From the NCBI GenBank assembly GCA_958402075.1, contig CATXSD010000026.1, forward strand, positions 1 to 31,751: 31,751 bases of DNA, given 5' to 3'. Positions within the stretch are counted from its first letter, which is position 1, and the number at the start of each line of letters is the position of its first letter. A program made the position numbers and the translations under genes. The notes beneath the pieces were generated by a model. It searched no databases. It saw only the letters and a program-made list of their open reading frames with translations, and was not told the origin of the DNA. This stretch comes from Mediterranea massiliensis (GTDB taxonomy: Bacteria > Bacteroidota > Bacteroidia > Bacteroidales > Bacteroidaceae). Shown in pieces: positions 8,284-16,496 of this stretch.

Positions 8284-8898
8284 ATGGATGAACTATCAGT
8301 CATAGAAAACAAAATATACGAAATCAGGGGACAGAAAGTAATGCTGGACTTTGACTTGGCCGAGATGTATGAGGTAGAAACAAAATATCTCAAGCGAATT
8401 GTCAGAAGAAACATGATACGTTTTCCTGAAGATTTCCTCTTCCAGCTCTCCAATGAAGAGTTTAACTCATTGACAATCAACTTGAGGTGCCAAATTGGCA
8501 CCTCAAACAAAGGAGGACTGCGCTATGCTCCTTTTGCCTTTACAGAACAGGGCGTAGCCATGCTTTCCGGATTGCTGAACAGTCCCCGCGCCATCCAGGT
8601 CAACATCAATATCATGCGCGCCTTCGTCCGCATGAGACAATATCTGCTGGCCCATGCTCCGAAACAGGAGTTGGAAGAGTTGCGCAAACGCATCGAATAT
8701 CTTGAAGAAGACATTTCATCCGACAGGGAGAATTACGAACAGCAGTTCGACGAACTGTTTTCCGCCTTTGCCCGCCTCAGTGCTACCATTCAGAGCAAAA
8801 CGGCCCCATTGGGGCGAGTGGAGGTGAAAGGCTTCCGAAAAGAAAGTAATGAAACAGATAATACCCATAACCCACAAGAATATGAAAATCATCAGTAA
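8284..8898 (+). CDS. ORF6N domain protein (phage-type DNA-binding)
   Basis: 204 residues. An N-terminal ORF6N domain (about 6-95) shows the usual KIYEIRGQKVMLDFDLAEMY, YLKRIVRRNMIRFPEDF and RYAPFAFTEQGVAML segments. This family sits with KilA-N/Ant domains in phage and mobile-element genes and is thought to bind DNA. A coiled-coil (about 120-165) and a polar tail follow. It is more AT-rich than its neighbours (40% GC at 8341-8400). Its last 17 bases overlap the chosen DPP IV start. It sits between housekeeping genes with no integrase or other phage gene nearby, so it looks like a single-gene insertion. Function in the cell is unknown. Confidence 0.85.
   Translation: MDELSVIENKIYEIRGQKVMLDFDLAEMYEVETKYLKRIVRRNMIRFPEDFLFQLSNEEFNSLTINLRCQIGTSNKGGLRYAPFAFTEQGVAMLSGLLNSPRAIQVNINIMRAFVRMRQYLLAHAPKQELEELRKRIEYLEEDISSDRENYEQQFDELFSAFARLSATIQSKTAPLGRVEVKGFRKESNETDNTHNPQEYENHQ
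8482..8506. repeat. Perfect 12-base inverted repeat inside the ORF6N gene
   Basis: TTGAGGTGCCAA (8482-8493), one central A, then TTGGCACCTCAA (8495-8506). It encodes the LRCQIGTS segment of the ORF6N domain. The arms are exact complements, far more than codon constraint requires, so it may be a binding site for the protein itself or a recombination site. Confidence 0.85.
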
Positions 8899-11140
8899 AG
8901 GCATCATCGCACTGCTGCTTGCCGTGCCCGCCTTATCAGGAACATCCATTATGGCACAAGAAACTGCAACGAACGAACTGAAATATCCCACGCTGGAGGA
9001 CCTCATTCCAGGCGGGGCAACCTACCGCTACGCCGAGAGCCTCTACGGCCTGCAATGGTGGGGCGACCAGTGCATCAAGCCGGGTATCGACTCTCTCGTG
9101 GCCGTCAACCCCAAGAACGGCAAGGAGACATTGCTCACGACCCGAGAGAGCATCAACCAGGCACTCGAAGCCGAAAAGCTGGGCAAGCTGTCGCACCTCT
9201 ACAACGTACAGCTGCCGTGGGAAGACCAGACGAAACTTCTCATCACCCTGCCCGGCCGATACATCACCTACGACTGGAAGGCAGGAAAGGCAACCAATGT
9301 CCTGACCTTTGACAAGCAGGCAGCCAACACGGATTATACCGTGGCAGGCGGACACGTGGCCTACACCCTGAAGAACAACCTCTACGTGGACGGCAAGCAG
9401 GTGACCAACGAACCCGAAGGCATCGTGTGCGGACAATCGGTTCACCGCAACGAGTTCGGCATCTCCAAAGGTACCTTCTGGAGCCCGAAAGGCACGCTGC
9501 TGGCCTTCTACCGCATGGACGAGTCGATGGTGACCCAATATCCGCTGGTAGACATCACCGCCCGCGTGGGTGAGGTGAACAACATCCGTTACCCCATGGC
9601 CGGCATGACGAGCCACAAGGTACAGGTGGGCATCTACAACCCTGCCAACGGCCAGACCGTCTATCTGAACACGGGCGACCCCACCGACCGCTACTTCACC
9701 AACATCGCGTGGGCACCCGACGAGAAGTCGCTCTTCCTCATTGAGCTGAACCGCGACCAGAACCACTCCAAACTCTGCCAATACAACGCCGCATCGGGCG
9801 AACTGATGCAAGTGCTCATCGAGGAGACGCATTCCAAGTATGTGGAGCCGCAGAACCCCATCCAGTTCCTGCCGTGGGATAGCAGCAAGTTCATCTACCA
9901 AAGTCAATGCGACGGTTACAACCACCTCTATCTGTACGACCTGGAGCAACTTCACGCCATCCAGCCCCAGAAGCTCACCAAAGGAGAGGTAGAAAAACTG
10001 TGGAAGACTATCGAGAAGGCCGGAAAGGGAAAGACTCCCGCCGGAGCCGCAGGTATACAACTCACTTCAGGCGAATGGCTCGTGCAGAATATCCTCGGCT
10101 TCAACACCAAGAAGAAGGAAGTCATCATCACCGCCACCAAGGAATCTCCCCTACAGAGCAATATATATAAGGTAAGCATCGCCAACGGCAAGCTGACTCC
10201 GATAGACAACGGTCAGGGCGTGCACAACGCGCAACTCTCTGCCTCGGGCACCTACCTGCTGGACAACTGGTCAGCACCCGATGTACCCCGCGTCATCGAC
10301 ATCACATCCACTGCCAACGGCAAGGAAACCGTCCGCCTGCTCACCGCCGCCAATCCCTTCGAAGGCTTCAAGATGCCCAGCGTGGAAGTAGGTACCCTCA
10401 AGGCTGCCGACGGAAAGACTGACCTCTACTACCGCATTATCAAGCCCGCCGACTTCGACCCGGCAAAGAAATATCCCGCCATCGTTTACGTCTACGGCGG
10501 TCCGCATGCCCAGATGATTGTCAACAACTGGAACTATGCCGCACGCGGCTGGGATCTCTACATGGCCAACAAGGGCTACATCCTCTTTACCCTCGACAAC
10601 CGAGGCAGTTCGAACCGCGGCCTGGAGTTTGAGAACTGCACCTTCCGCCACCTCGGCATCGAGGAAGGCAAGGACCAGGTGAAAGGCGTCGAGTTCCTCC
10701 AGTCACTGCCCTACGTGGACGGCAACCGCATCGGCGTGCACGGCTGGAGCTTCGGCGGTCACATGACCACGGCCCTGATGCTGCGCTACCCCGACCTCTT
10801 CAAGGTGGGCGTGGCAGGCGGCCCCGTCATCGACTGGAGCTACTACGAGGTGATGTACGGCGAACGCTACATGGACACTCCGCAAACCAATCCCGAAGGC
10901 TACAAGCAGTGCAACCTGAAGAATCTGGCGCCCAACCTCAAAGGCCATCTGATGATTATCCACGACGACCACGACGACACCTGCGTGCCCCAGCATACCC
11001 TGTCGTTCATAAAGGCTTGCGTCGATGCACGCACTTATCCCGACCTCTTCATCTATCCCGGCCACAAGCACAACGTACTGGGCCGCGACCGCGTACATCT
11101 GCACGAAAAGATAACGAGATATTTCGAGGACTATTTATAA
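8882..11140 (+). CDS. Dipeptidyl peptidase IV-like serine peptidase (S9B)
   Basis: Exported S9 prolyl oligopeptidase-family enzyme removing X-Pro/X-Ala dipeptides from peptides, probably in the periplasm. I start it at ATG 8882 rather than the in-frame ATG 8849 because this puts a Sec signal peptide (MKIISKGIIALLLAVPALSG, cleavage near SIMAQ) at the N-terminus; it then has 752 residues. An N-terminal beta-propeller (DPP IV N domain, about 60-480) precedes an alpha/beta-hydrolase domain with the nucleophile motif GWSFGG (Ser about 623), an Asp in HDDHDDTC (about 698) and a His in PGHKHN (about 730). The propeller's YGLQWWGD and FYRMDESMV fit the family; the latter may supply a Glu that binds the peptide amino terminus. 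Overlap with the ORF6N gene suggests coupled translation. Confidence 0.9.
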   Translation: MKIISKGIIALLLAVPALSGTSIMAQETATNELKYPTLEDLIPGGATYRYAESLYGLQWWGDQCIKPGIDSLVAVNPKNGKETLLTTRESINQALEAEKLGKLSHLYNVQLPWEDQTKLLITLPGRYITYDWKAGKATNVLTFDKQAANTDYTVAGGHVAYTLKNNLYVDGKQVTNEPEGIVCGQSVHRNEFGISKGTFWSPKGTLLAFYRMDESMVTQYPLVDITARVGEVNNIRYPMAGMTSHKVQVGIYNPANGQTVYLNTGDPTDRYFTNIAWAPDEKSLFLIELNRDQNHSKLCQYNAASGELMQVLIEETHSKYVEPQNPIQFLPWDSSKFIYQSQCDGYNHLYLYDLEQLHAIQPQKLTKGEVEKLWKTIEKAGKGKTPAGAAGIQLTSGEWLVQNILGFNTKKKEVIITATKESPLQSNIYKVSIANGKLTPIDNGQGVHNAQLSASGTYLLDNWSAPDVPRVIDITSTANGKETVRLLTAANPFEGFKMPSVEVGTLKAADGKTDLYYRIIKPADFDPAKKYPAIVYVYGGPHAQMIVNNWNYAARGWDLYMANKGYILFTLDNRGSSNRGLEFENCTFRHLGIEEGKDQVKGVEFLQSLPYVDGNRIGVHGWSFGGHMTTALMLRYPDLFKVGVAGGPVIDWSYYEVMYGERYMDTPQTNPEGYKQCNLKNLAPNLKGHLMIIHDDHDDTCVPQHTLSFIKACVDARTYPDLFIYPGHKHNVLGRDRVHLHEKITRYFEDYL

Positions 11141-11167
11141 AGACAAACGATATAACAGCATAAAATC

Positions 11168-12442
11168 ATGAAAATATTACTCTTAGGCTCGGGCGGCCGT
11201 GAACATGCCTTGGCATGGAAGATAGCCCAAAGCCCCAAAGTGGAGAAGCTCTACATCGCCCCTGGCAACGCAGGTACACACGGAGCAGGCGAGAACGTGG
11301 ATATCAAGGCAACGGACTTCCCTGCCATCAAGGACTTCGTTCTGAAGAACGGAGTGGAAATGATTGTAGTGGGACCCGAAGACCCGCTGGTAAAAGGCAT
11401 CTACGACTACTTTGCCGCAGACGCCTCCACAAGCCATATTGCCGTAATAGGCCCCACGAAGGCTGGAGCCACACTGGAAGGCAGCAAGGAGTTTGCGAAA
11501 GGCTTCATGCAACGTCACCACATCCCCACAGCCCGCTACAAAAGCATCACCGCCGCCAATCTGGAAGAAGGCCTCGCCTTCCTCGAAAGCCTCGAAGCTC
11601 CCTATGTGCTGAAGGCCGACGGTCTCTGTGCCGGCAAGGGTGTGCTCATCCTGCCTACGCTGGACGAAGCCAAGCGCGAACTGAAAGAGATGCTGGGCGG
11701 CATGTTCGGCGATGCCAGTGCTACGGTAGTCATCGAAGAGTTCCTCAGCGGTATCGAGTGCTCCGTCTTCGTACTGACTGACGGACGTCACTACAAGGTG
11801 TTGCCCGTAGCCAAAGACTACAAACGCATCGGTGAAGGCGACAAGGGCCTGAACACCGGCGGTATGGGTAGCGTGACGCCCGTTCCCTTTGCCGACGATG
11901 CCTTCATGGAAAAAGTACGCACCCGCATCATCGAGCCCACCATCAACGGCCTCATCGAAGAGAACATCCTCTACAAAGGCTTCATCTTCCTGGGTCTTAT
12001 CAACGTGAAGGGCGAGCCGATGGTCATCGAATACAACGTCCGCATGGGTGACCCCGAGACGGAAAGCGTGATGCTGCGCATCCAGAGTGACCTGGTGGAC
12101 CTGCTCGAAGGCGTGCGCGACGGCAACCTCGACACCAAGGAACTGGTTCTCGACCCACGTACGGCCGCCTGCGTAATGCTGGTGAGCGGCGGATACCCCG
12201 AAGCCTACGAGAAGGGTAAGGTGATGACCGGCCTGGAGCAGGCAGCTGCAACGGACAGCATCCTCTTCCATGCCGGCACGGCACAGAAGGACGGTCAGGT
12301 AGTGACCAATGGCGGACGTGTCATAGCCGTCTGCTCGTACGGCAACAGCAAGGAAGAAGCCCTGCAGAAGAGCTACCGTGTGGCCGACCTGATTGACTTC
12401 GAGAAGAAATACTTCCGCCGCGACATCGGATTCGACCTGTAA
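11168..12442 (+). CDS. purD: Phosphoribosylamine-glycine ligase
   Basis: Joins phosphoribosylamine and glycine using ATP, the second step of de novo purine synthesis, in the cytoplasm. The 424-residue protein shows the N-domain LLLGSGGREHALAWK (about 4-18), VGPEDPL, the ATP-grasp region with KADGLCAGKGV (about 149-159), VIEEFLSGIECSVF, the hallmark YKRIGEGDKGLNTGGMGS (about 219-236) and the metal-binding segment EYNVRMGDPETE (about 288-299). Length is normal. It begins 27 bases after DPP IV and is followed after 21 bases by a membrane protein, so it probably lies in a multigene transcript. No other pur gene is in the window. Confidence 0.97.
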   Translation: MKILLLGSGGREHALAWKIAQSPKVEKLYIAPGNAGTHGAGENVDIKATDFPAIKDFVLKNGVEMIVVGPEDPLVKGIYDYFAADASTSHIAVIGPTKAGATLEGSKEFAKGFMQRHHIPTARYKSITAANLEEGLAFLESLEAPYVLKADGLCAGKGVLILPTLDEAKRELKEMLGGMFGDASATVVIEEFLSGIECSVFVLTDGRHYKVLPVAKDYKRIGEGDKGLNTGGMGSVTPVPFADDAFMEKVRTRIIEPTINGLIEENILYKGFIFLGLINVKGEPMVIEYNVRMGDPETESVMLRIQSDLVDLLEGVRDGNLDTKELVLDPRTAACVMLVSGGYPEAYEKGKVMTGLEQAAATDSILFHAGTAQKDGQVVTNGGRVIAVCSYGNSKEEALQKSYRVADLIDFEKKYFRRDIGFDL

Positions 12443-12463
12443 CAACCTGCAACCAATAAACCG

Positions 12464-13462
12464 ATGAGGAACCGACGGTTTCAAGGTAAAGTGACGGCAG
12501 GCAGGTTCACCCTGCCTGCCGCCATAGTGATCGCTGCTGCCTGCTGGGCAGTAGCTGCCTTGCTGCATCCCGAAACCGGCAGCCTGGCAACAGAGCCCCA
12601 ATGGCTCCGCGACCTGACAAGCGACACGCTTCCCCATTGGCTGCTGCTGGCAGTCAGCTTCCTCCTGCACGGCGGCATAGCTCTCTTCCTCATCAACTTG
12701 AACAATACATTTGCCCTGATCCGTGTCAGGGCATCGGTCCAAAGTGCCGTCTATTTCCTGCTGATAGCCGCCTGCCCGTTTGCGCACGAAGCTCTGTCGG
12801 GATTGTTGTGCACAGCCTGCTACCTGACAGCGCTGCAACTATTATTTTCCAGCTACCGCGCAGAACAAACCTCCAGCCTGCTATTCCATTCCTTCCTTTT
12901 GGCTGGTATCGCAGGGCTCATCACTCCTCCCTATATGCTGCTGGCCCCCCTGCTTTGGATTGGAGCTTCCAGCTTCTATGCGCTGAATGCCAGAAGCCTG
13001 GCTGCCTCCGTTGTAGGTTTCGCCTTTCCCTGGTGGCTACTGTTGGGATATGCCACACTGACTGGGAATCTGACAGATTTTTTCCAACGCATCAGTGAAA
13101 TGCAGATTTTCCAACCTATCGGCATCGGATTCGAAGCCATACCCGGAGTTTCCTTGCTGTTTCTGTTTCTACTTTTTACTGTCAGTGCTGTTCATTGCAT
13201 CGTGGCCGGCTACGAGGATAAGATACGCACGCGTACCTATCTGTATTTCCTGTCATTCTTCGGCCTTTGTATCTATATCTATGTTTTCCTGCAGCCTTTC
13301 CTGTTCGTCAGCTTCTGCCCGATACTGCTGTGCATCACCAGCATTCTGGCCGGCCATCTGTTTGCCCTGACCAACAGCCGTATGTCCAACGCATTCTTCA
13401 TCTTCTCGCTGACAGGCACACTGGCTCTCTTCATTTTCAACCTGATATGGACGCTTTTGTAG
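12464..13462 (+). CDS. Polytopic membrane protein of unknown function
   Basis: 332 residues with about ten hydrophobic segments spread over the whole length (for example 18-33, 58-78, 95-125, 140-165, 180-200, 230-250, 262-330) and a short basic cytoplasmic N-terminus (MRNRRFQGK). I recognise no catalytic or transport motif. Its place between purD and a DedA-like gene, with a 16-base overlap into the latter, suggests an inner membrane protein made together with the YqaA protein. GC content is somewhat lower than purD, as expected for a Leu/Phe-rich membrane protein. No function is assigned. Confidence 0.8.
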   Translation: MRNRRFQGKVTAGRFTLPAAIVIAAACWAVAALLHPETGSLATEPQWLRDLTSDTLPHWLLLAVSFLLHGGIALFLINLNNTFALIRVRASVQSAVYFLLIAACPFAHEALSGLLCTACYLTALQLLFSSYRAEQTSSLLFHSFLLAGIAGLITPPYMLLAPLLWIGASSFYALNARSLAASVVGFAFPWWLLLGYATLTGNLTDFFQRISEMQIFQPIGIGFEAIPGVSLLFLFLLFTVSAVHCIVAGYEDKIRTRTYLYFLSFFGLCIYIYVFLQPFLFVSFCPILLCITSILAGHLFALTNSRMSNAFFIFSLTGTLALFIFNLIWTLL

Positions 13463-13926
13463 ATTCACTCATCCAACTGCTGATTGACTGGGGGTACGTC
13501 GGCCTGTTCCTGTCGGCCCTGCTGGCAGGCAGCATCCTGCCCTTCAGTTCTGAACTGGTGCTCGTTGCCCTGGTCAAACTGGGTCTGAGCCCGACACTCT
13601 GCGTGCTCTCCGCCGCCGTGGGCAACACCGTAGGCGGACTGACCTGCTACTACATGGGCCGCCTGGGCAAGACGGAGTGGATAGAGAAATATTTCAAGGT
13701 AAAACGGGAGAAGGTGGACAAGATGATGCGCTTCCTCCAGGGCAAAGGTGCCCTGATGGCCTTCTTCGCCTTCCTCCCTTTCGTGGGTGAAGCCATTGCC
13801 ATCGCGTTGGGATTCATGCGCAGCAACATCGTACTGACTACCCTCTCCATGTTTGCCGGCAAGCTGCTCCGCTACGTGGCGATGCTGTGGGCCCTCCAAG
13901 GAGCCATCTCGGCAGCAGGTTTCTAA
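13447..13926 (+). CDS. YqaA/DedA-family membrane protein
   Basis: Short (159 residues) member of the DedA/VTT superfamily of inner membrane proteins; larger relatives take part in lipid flipping and proton-dependent membrane homeostasis. Visible: SALLAGSILPFSSELVLVALV (about 22-42, a re-entrant helix with Pro and Glu), NTVGGLTCYYMGRLGK, and the second half FFAFLPFVGEAIAIALGFMRS (about 97-117), in which the Phe-x-Pro-x-x-Gly-Glu pattern replaces the F-x-R-x-x-P-G motif of longer DedA proteins. I chose ATG 13447, which overlaps the previous gene by 16 bases; the longer in-frame upstream extension is a shadow of that gene. Confidence 0.85.
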   Translation: MDAFVDSLIQLLIDWGYVGLFLSALLAGSILPFSSELVLVALVKLGLSPTLCVLSAAVGNTVGGLTCYYMGRLGKTEWIEKYFKVKREKVDKMMRFLQGKGALMAFFAFLPFVGEAIAIALGFMRSNIVLTTLSMFAGKLLRYVAMLWALQGAISAAGF

Positions 13927-13946
13927 CGACTCATTGAGAAAAAGCC

Positions 13947-14606
13947 ATGCACAGAACCATCGAACTGACTCAGGACGGCAGCGCCACGCTCTACGTGCCC
14001 GAACTGGACGAACATTATCATTCGGTGAAGGGAGCCCGCACCGAGTCGCAGCATATCTTCATCGACATGGGGCTGAAAGCCTCGACCGCCCCTGCACCGC
14101 GGATACTCGAAGCGGGATTCGGTACCGGCCTCAACGCCCTGCTCACCCTGCAGGAAGCCGAACGAACCGGACGCTCCATCCACTACACCGGCATCGAGCT
14201 CTATCCGCTGGCGTGGCCCGAGGTAGAGGCCCTTCACTACAGCGACGACCCGCACCTGCGCCTCCTCCACGAAGCGCCGTGGGAAGAGGAAGTGCAGCTG
14301 ACGCCCACCTTCCGACTGCTGAAGCTGCGCCGCGACCTGAGCTGCTGGCAGGCCGACGACGAACACCCACCTCTACGCTGTGACCTCATCTACTTCGACG
14401 CCTTTGCACCCGAAAAACAGCCTGCCCTGTGGACGCCCGAGGTCTTCCGTAACCTGTACCGTTGCCTCTCGTCAGGAGGCATCCTCACCACCTACTGCGC
14501 CAAGGGAGCCGTGCGGCGCCTGTTGCAGCAGACGGGCTTCCGCACTGAACGCCTGCCCGGCCCGCCGGGAGGCAAGCGCGAGATACTGCGGGCCACGAAA
14601 CCCTGA
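13947..14606 (+). CDS. mnmD: tRNA U34 5-methylaminomethyl-2-thiouridine methyltransferase (MnmD)
   Basis: 219-residue stand-alone version of the N-terminal methyltransferase half of MnmC, which makes the final methylation of the wobble modification mnm5(s2)U34 in some tRNAs. Motifs: PRILEAGFGTGLNALLTLQE (about 51-70, SAM-binding loop), GIELYPLAWPE, and the family-specific DLIYFDAFAPEKQPALWTPE (about 146-165), followed by GGILTTYCAKGAVRR. The FAD oxidoreductase half of MnmC is absent, as in other single-domain MnmD proteins. It begins 21 bases after yqaA, and a new promoter follows before znuA. Confidence 0.92.
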   Translation: MHRTIELTQDGSATLYVPELDEHYHSVKGARTESQHIFIDMGLKASTAPAPRILEAGFGTGLNALLTLQEAERTGRSIHYTGIELYPLAWPEVEALHYSDDPHLRLLHEAPWEEEVQLTPTFRLLKLRRDLSCWQADDEHPPLRCDLIYFDAFAPEKQPALWTPEVFRNLYRCLSSGGILTTYCAKGAVRRLLQQTGFRTERLPGPPGGKREILRATKP

Positions 14607-14682
14607 CCCTCCGTCCCAAGCAGCCGGCAGGCGGTTCGGAAAGAAAAGAAGGATTCTTCGCCATAAATTGCCATATTCTTCT

Positions 14683-14704
14683 TATCTTTGCAATGTTTTA
14701 CATT
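14683..14704 (+). promoter_or_regulatory. znuA promoter with overlapping inverted repeat (possible metal-repressor site)
   Basis: -7 box TATCTTTG at 14683-14690. Directly after it AATGT-TTT-ACATT (14692-14704) is an exact 5-base inverted repeat around the likely transcription start, where a repressor such as Zur could act. GCAATGTTTTACAT (14690-14703) differs by one base from GCAATGTTTTGCAT in the array after znuC (16526-16539). Zur binding is inference; the -33 box is not clear. Confidence 0.5.
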
Positions 14705-14736
14705 ATTTAAAGGAATAGGAGTAAAGTTTACAGGAT

Positions 14737-15639
14737 ATGAAGAAGATATACGCCATAGGACTGCTGGCTCTGCTGCTGGCCGCCTGCAAGCCTGCCGGAC
14801 AAAAGACGAAGGCCGACGACGGCGACACGAAACCCGTCATCACCGTCACCATCGAACCACTGCGCTACTTCACCGAAGCCATTGCCGGCGACCGCTTCGA
14901 TGTAGTCAGCATGGTGCCCAAAGGCAGCAGCCCCGAAACCTACGACCCCACCCCCACCCAACTGATGTCGCTCTCCAAGAGTACGGCCTACCTGCGCATT
15001 GGCTACATCGGCTTCGAGCAGACGTGGATGGACAAGCTCACGGACAACGCTCCCCACCTGCAGGTGTTCGACACCTCGCGGGGCATCGACCTCATCCTTC
15101 AGGACGGCCTGCCCGAAGAGCCACACGAAGATGAACCCTATCACATCCACCAGGGTCCCGAACCCCACGTATGGAACTCACCCGCCAACGCCCGCATCAT
15201 CGCGGCCAACATTCTGAAGGCTCTCAGCGCCCTTGACAGTCACCATCGCGACGACTACCTGGCCCGCTACGACAGTCTGTGCACCGTCATCGACCGCACC
15301 GACAGCCTCTGCCGCCAGATGCTGTCACAGCCCGGATCCGACCATGCCTTCATGATCTACCATCCCGCCCTCAGCTACTTCGCCCGTGACTACGGTCTGC
15401 TGCAGCTCTCCATCGAGGCGGAAGGCAAGGAACCCTCGCCCACACACCTGAAGGAACTCATCAACGCCTGCAAGCAGGAAGACATACACGTCATCTTCGT
15501 GCAGCCCGAGTTCGACCGCCGCAACGCCGAGCTCATCGCCCGGCAGACAGGCACCCGCGTCGTGGACATCAATCCCCTGGCCTACGACTGGGAGGCGGAG
15601 ATGCTGAAAACAGCGCGTGAATTGGCAACGGACAATTGA
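14737..15639 (+). CDS. znuA: Zinc ABC transporter substrate-binding lipoprotein
   Basis: Cluster A-I metal-binding protein delivering Zn2+ (or Mn2+) to an ABC permease. The 300-residue precursor has a lipoprotein signal ending LLAAC (Cys17). Mature features: VTIEPLRYFTEAIAGDRF (about 36-53), MVPKGSSPETYDPTP, a short His/Asp/Glu loop EEPHEDEPYHIHQGPEPHVW (about 127-146) where PHVW carries a conserved metal-ligand His, a His in IYHPALSYFARDYGL (about 206-220), and a C-terminal DINPLAYDW with a ligand Asp. In most relatives the first ligand is a His in the position of E/P here, so ligation may differ slightly. The last codons and stop lie in the repeat shared with the gap to znuC. No permease gene is in the window. 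Confidence 0.9.
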   Translation: MKKIYAIGLLALLLAACKPAGQKTKADDGDTKPVITVTIEPLRYFTEAIAGDRFDVVSMVPKGSSPETYDPTPTQLMSLSKSTAYLRIGYIGFEQTWMDKLTDNAPHLQVFDTSRGIDLILQDGLPEEPHEDEPYHIHQGPEPHVWNSPANARIIAANILKALSALDSHHRDDYLARYDSLCTVIDRTDSLCRQMLSQPGSDHAFMIYHPALSYFARDYGLLQLSIEAEGKEPSPTHLKELINACKQEDIHVIFVQPEFDRRNAELIARQTGTRVVDINPLAYDWEAEMLKTARELATDN

Positions 15640-15695
15640 TAATGGATAACCATCCCCAAGCATCAATTTTCCATTCTCCATTATCAATGATCCAT
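15635..15695. repeat. Heptamer-period inverted repeat between znuA and znuC
   Basis: The left arm has two tandem heptamers ATTGATA, ATGGATA (15635-15648). The right arm has five in reverse orientation, CATCAAT, TTTCCAT, TCTCCAT, TATCAAT, GATCCAT (15661-15695). ATTGATAATGGA (15635-15646) pairs exactly with TCCATTATCAAT (15677-15688). The left arm supplies the znuA stop codon (TGA 15637-15639), and the right arm ends 4 bases before the znuC ATG. Confidence 0.85.
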
Positions 15696-15699
15696 TCCC

Positions 15700-16464
15700 A
15701 TGACCCCTCTCATCGAAATACAGAACCTCAACGCCGGCTACGACGGCCGCACCGTGCTGCGCGACGTAGACCTCACCGTCTACGACCGCGACTTTCTGGG
15801 CATTATCGGCCCCAACGGAGGTGGTAAGACCACGCTCATCAAGTGCATCCTCGGCCTGCTGAAGCCGCAGAGCGGCACCATCACCTTCCATCCGCAGCGC
15901 CCGGCCGACGGACAAGCGTCGCTCACCATCGGCTACCTGCCCCAATATACGGCCATCGACCGCAAGTTTCCCATCACCGTCCAGGAGGTCATCCTCTCGG
16001 GCCTCAGCAGCCGCAAGGGCCTCAGCGCACGCTTCACTGCCGACGAGCACGACAAAGCCGCCCAGGTTATCGCCCGCATGGGGCTGGAGGGAATGGAGCA
16101 GAAGGCTATCGGCGCCCTGAGCGGCGGACAGCTGCAACGCGCCCTGCTGGGACGGGCCGTCGTCTCCGACCCCGAGGTCGTCATCCTCGACGAACCTGCC
16201 ACCTACCTGGATCGCCGCTTCGAGGCACGCCTCTACCAGCTGCTGGCCGAAATCAACCGCGACTGTGCCATCATCCTCGTGAGCCACGACATCGGCACCG
16301 TGCTCCAGCAGGTGAAGTCCATCGCCTGCGTCAACGAGACGCTGCACTACCACCCCGACACGGGCATCACGGGCGAGTGGCTGGAGCAGAACTTCAACTG
16401 TCCCATCGAGCTGCTAGGCCATGGCAACCTGCCCCACCGCATCCTGGGCAAGCACACCTCGTAG
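15700..16464 (+). CDS. znuC: Zinc ABC transporter ATP-binding protein
   Basis: 254-residue ABC ATPase energising metal uptake at the inner membrane. Motifs: Walker A GPNGGGKTT (about 39-47), Q-loop in YLPQYT (about 84-89), signature LSGGQLQR (about 145-152), Walker B VVILDEP (about 165-171) with D-loop, and H-loop SHD (about 200-202). The C-terminus is His-rich (LHYHPDTG, GHGNLPHR). Pairing with znuA is by position: 60 bases apart on the same strand. A permease (ZnuB) would normally be adjacent, but the next gene is a DUF2723 protein. Substrate is inferred from the binding protein. Confidence 0.9.
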   Translation: MTPLIEIQNLNAGYDGRTVLRDVDLTVYDRDFLGIIGPNGGGKTTLIKCILGLLKPQSGTITFHPQRPADGQASLTIGYLPQYTAIDRKFPITVQEVILSGLSSRKGLSARFTADEHDKAAQVIARMGLEGMEQKAIGALSGGQLQRALLGRAVVSDPEVVILDEPATYLDRRFEARLYQLLAEINRDCAIILVSHDIGTVLQQVKSIACVNETLHYHPDTGITGEWLEQNFNCPIELLGHGNLPHRILGKHTS

Positions 16465-16496
16465 CCCGCGCCCCGAAAGCTCCGACCTCATGCCGC

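Noticed and set aside
11183..12838. 551-codon open frame antisense to purD
   Set aside because: purD is certain on the plus strand; this frame has no domain and runs across a gene boundary.
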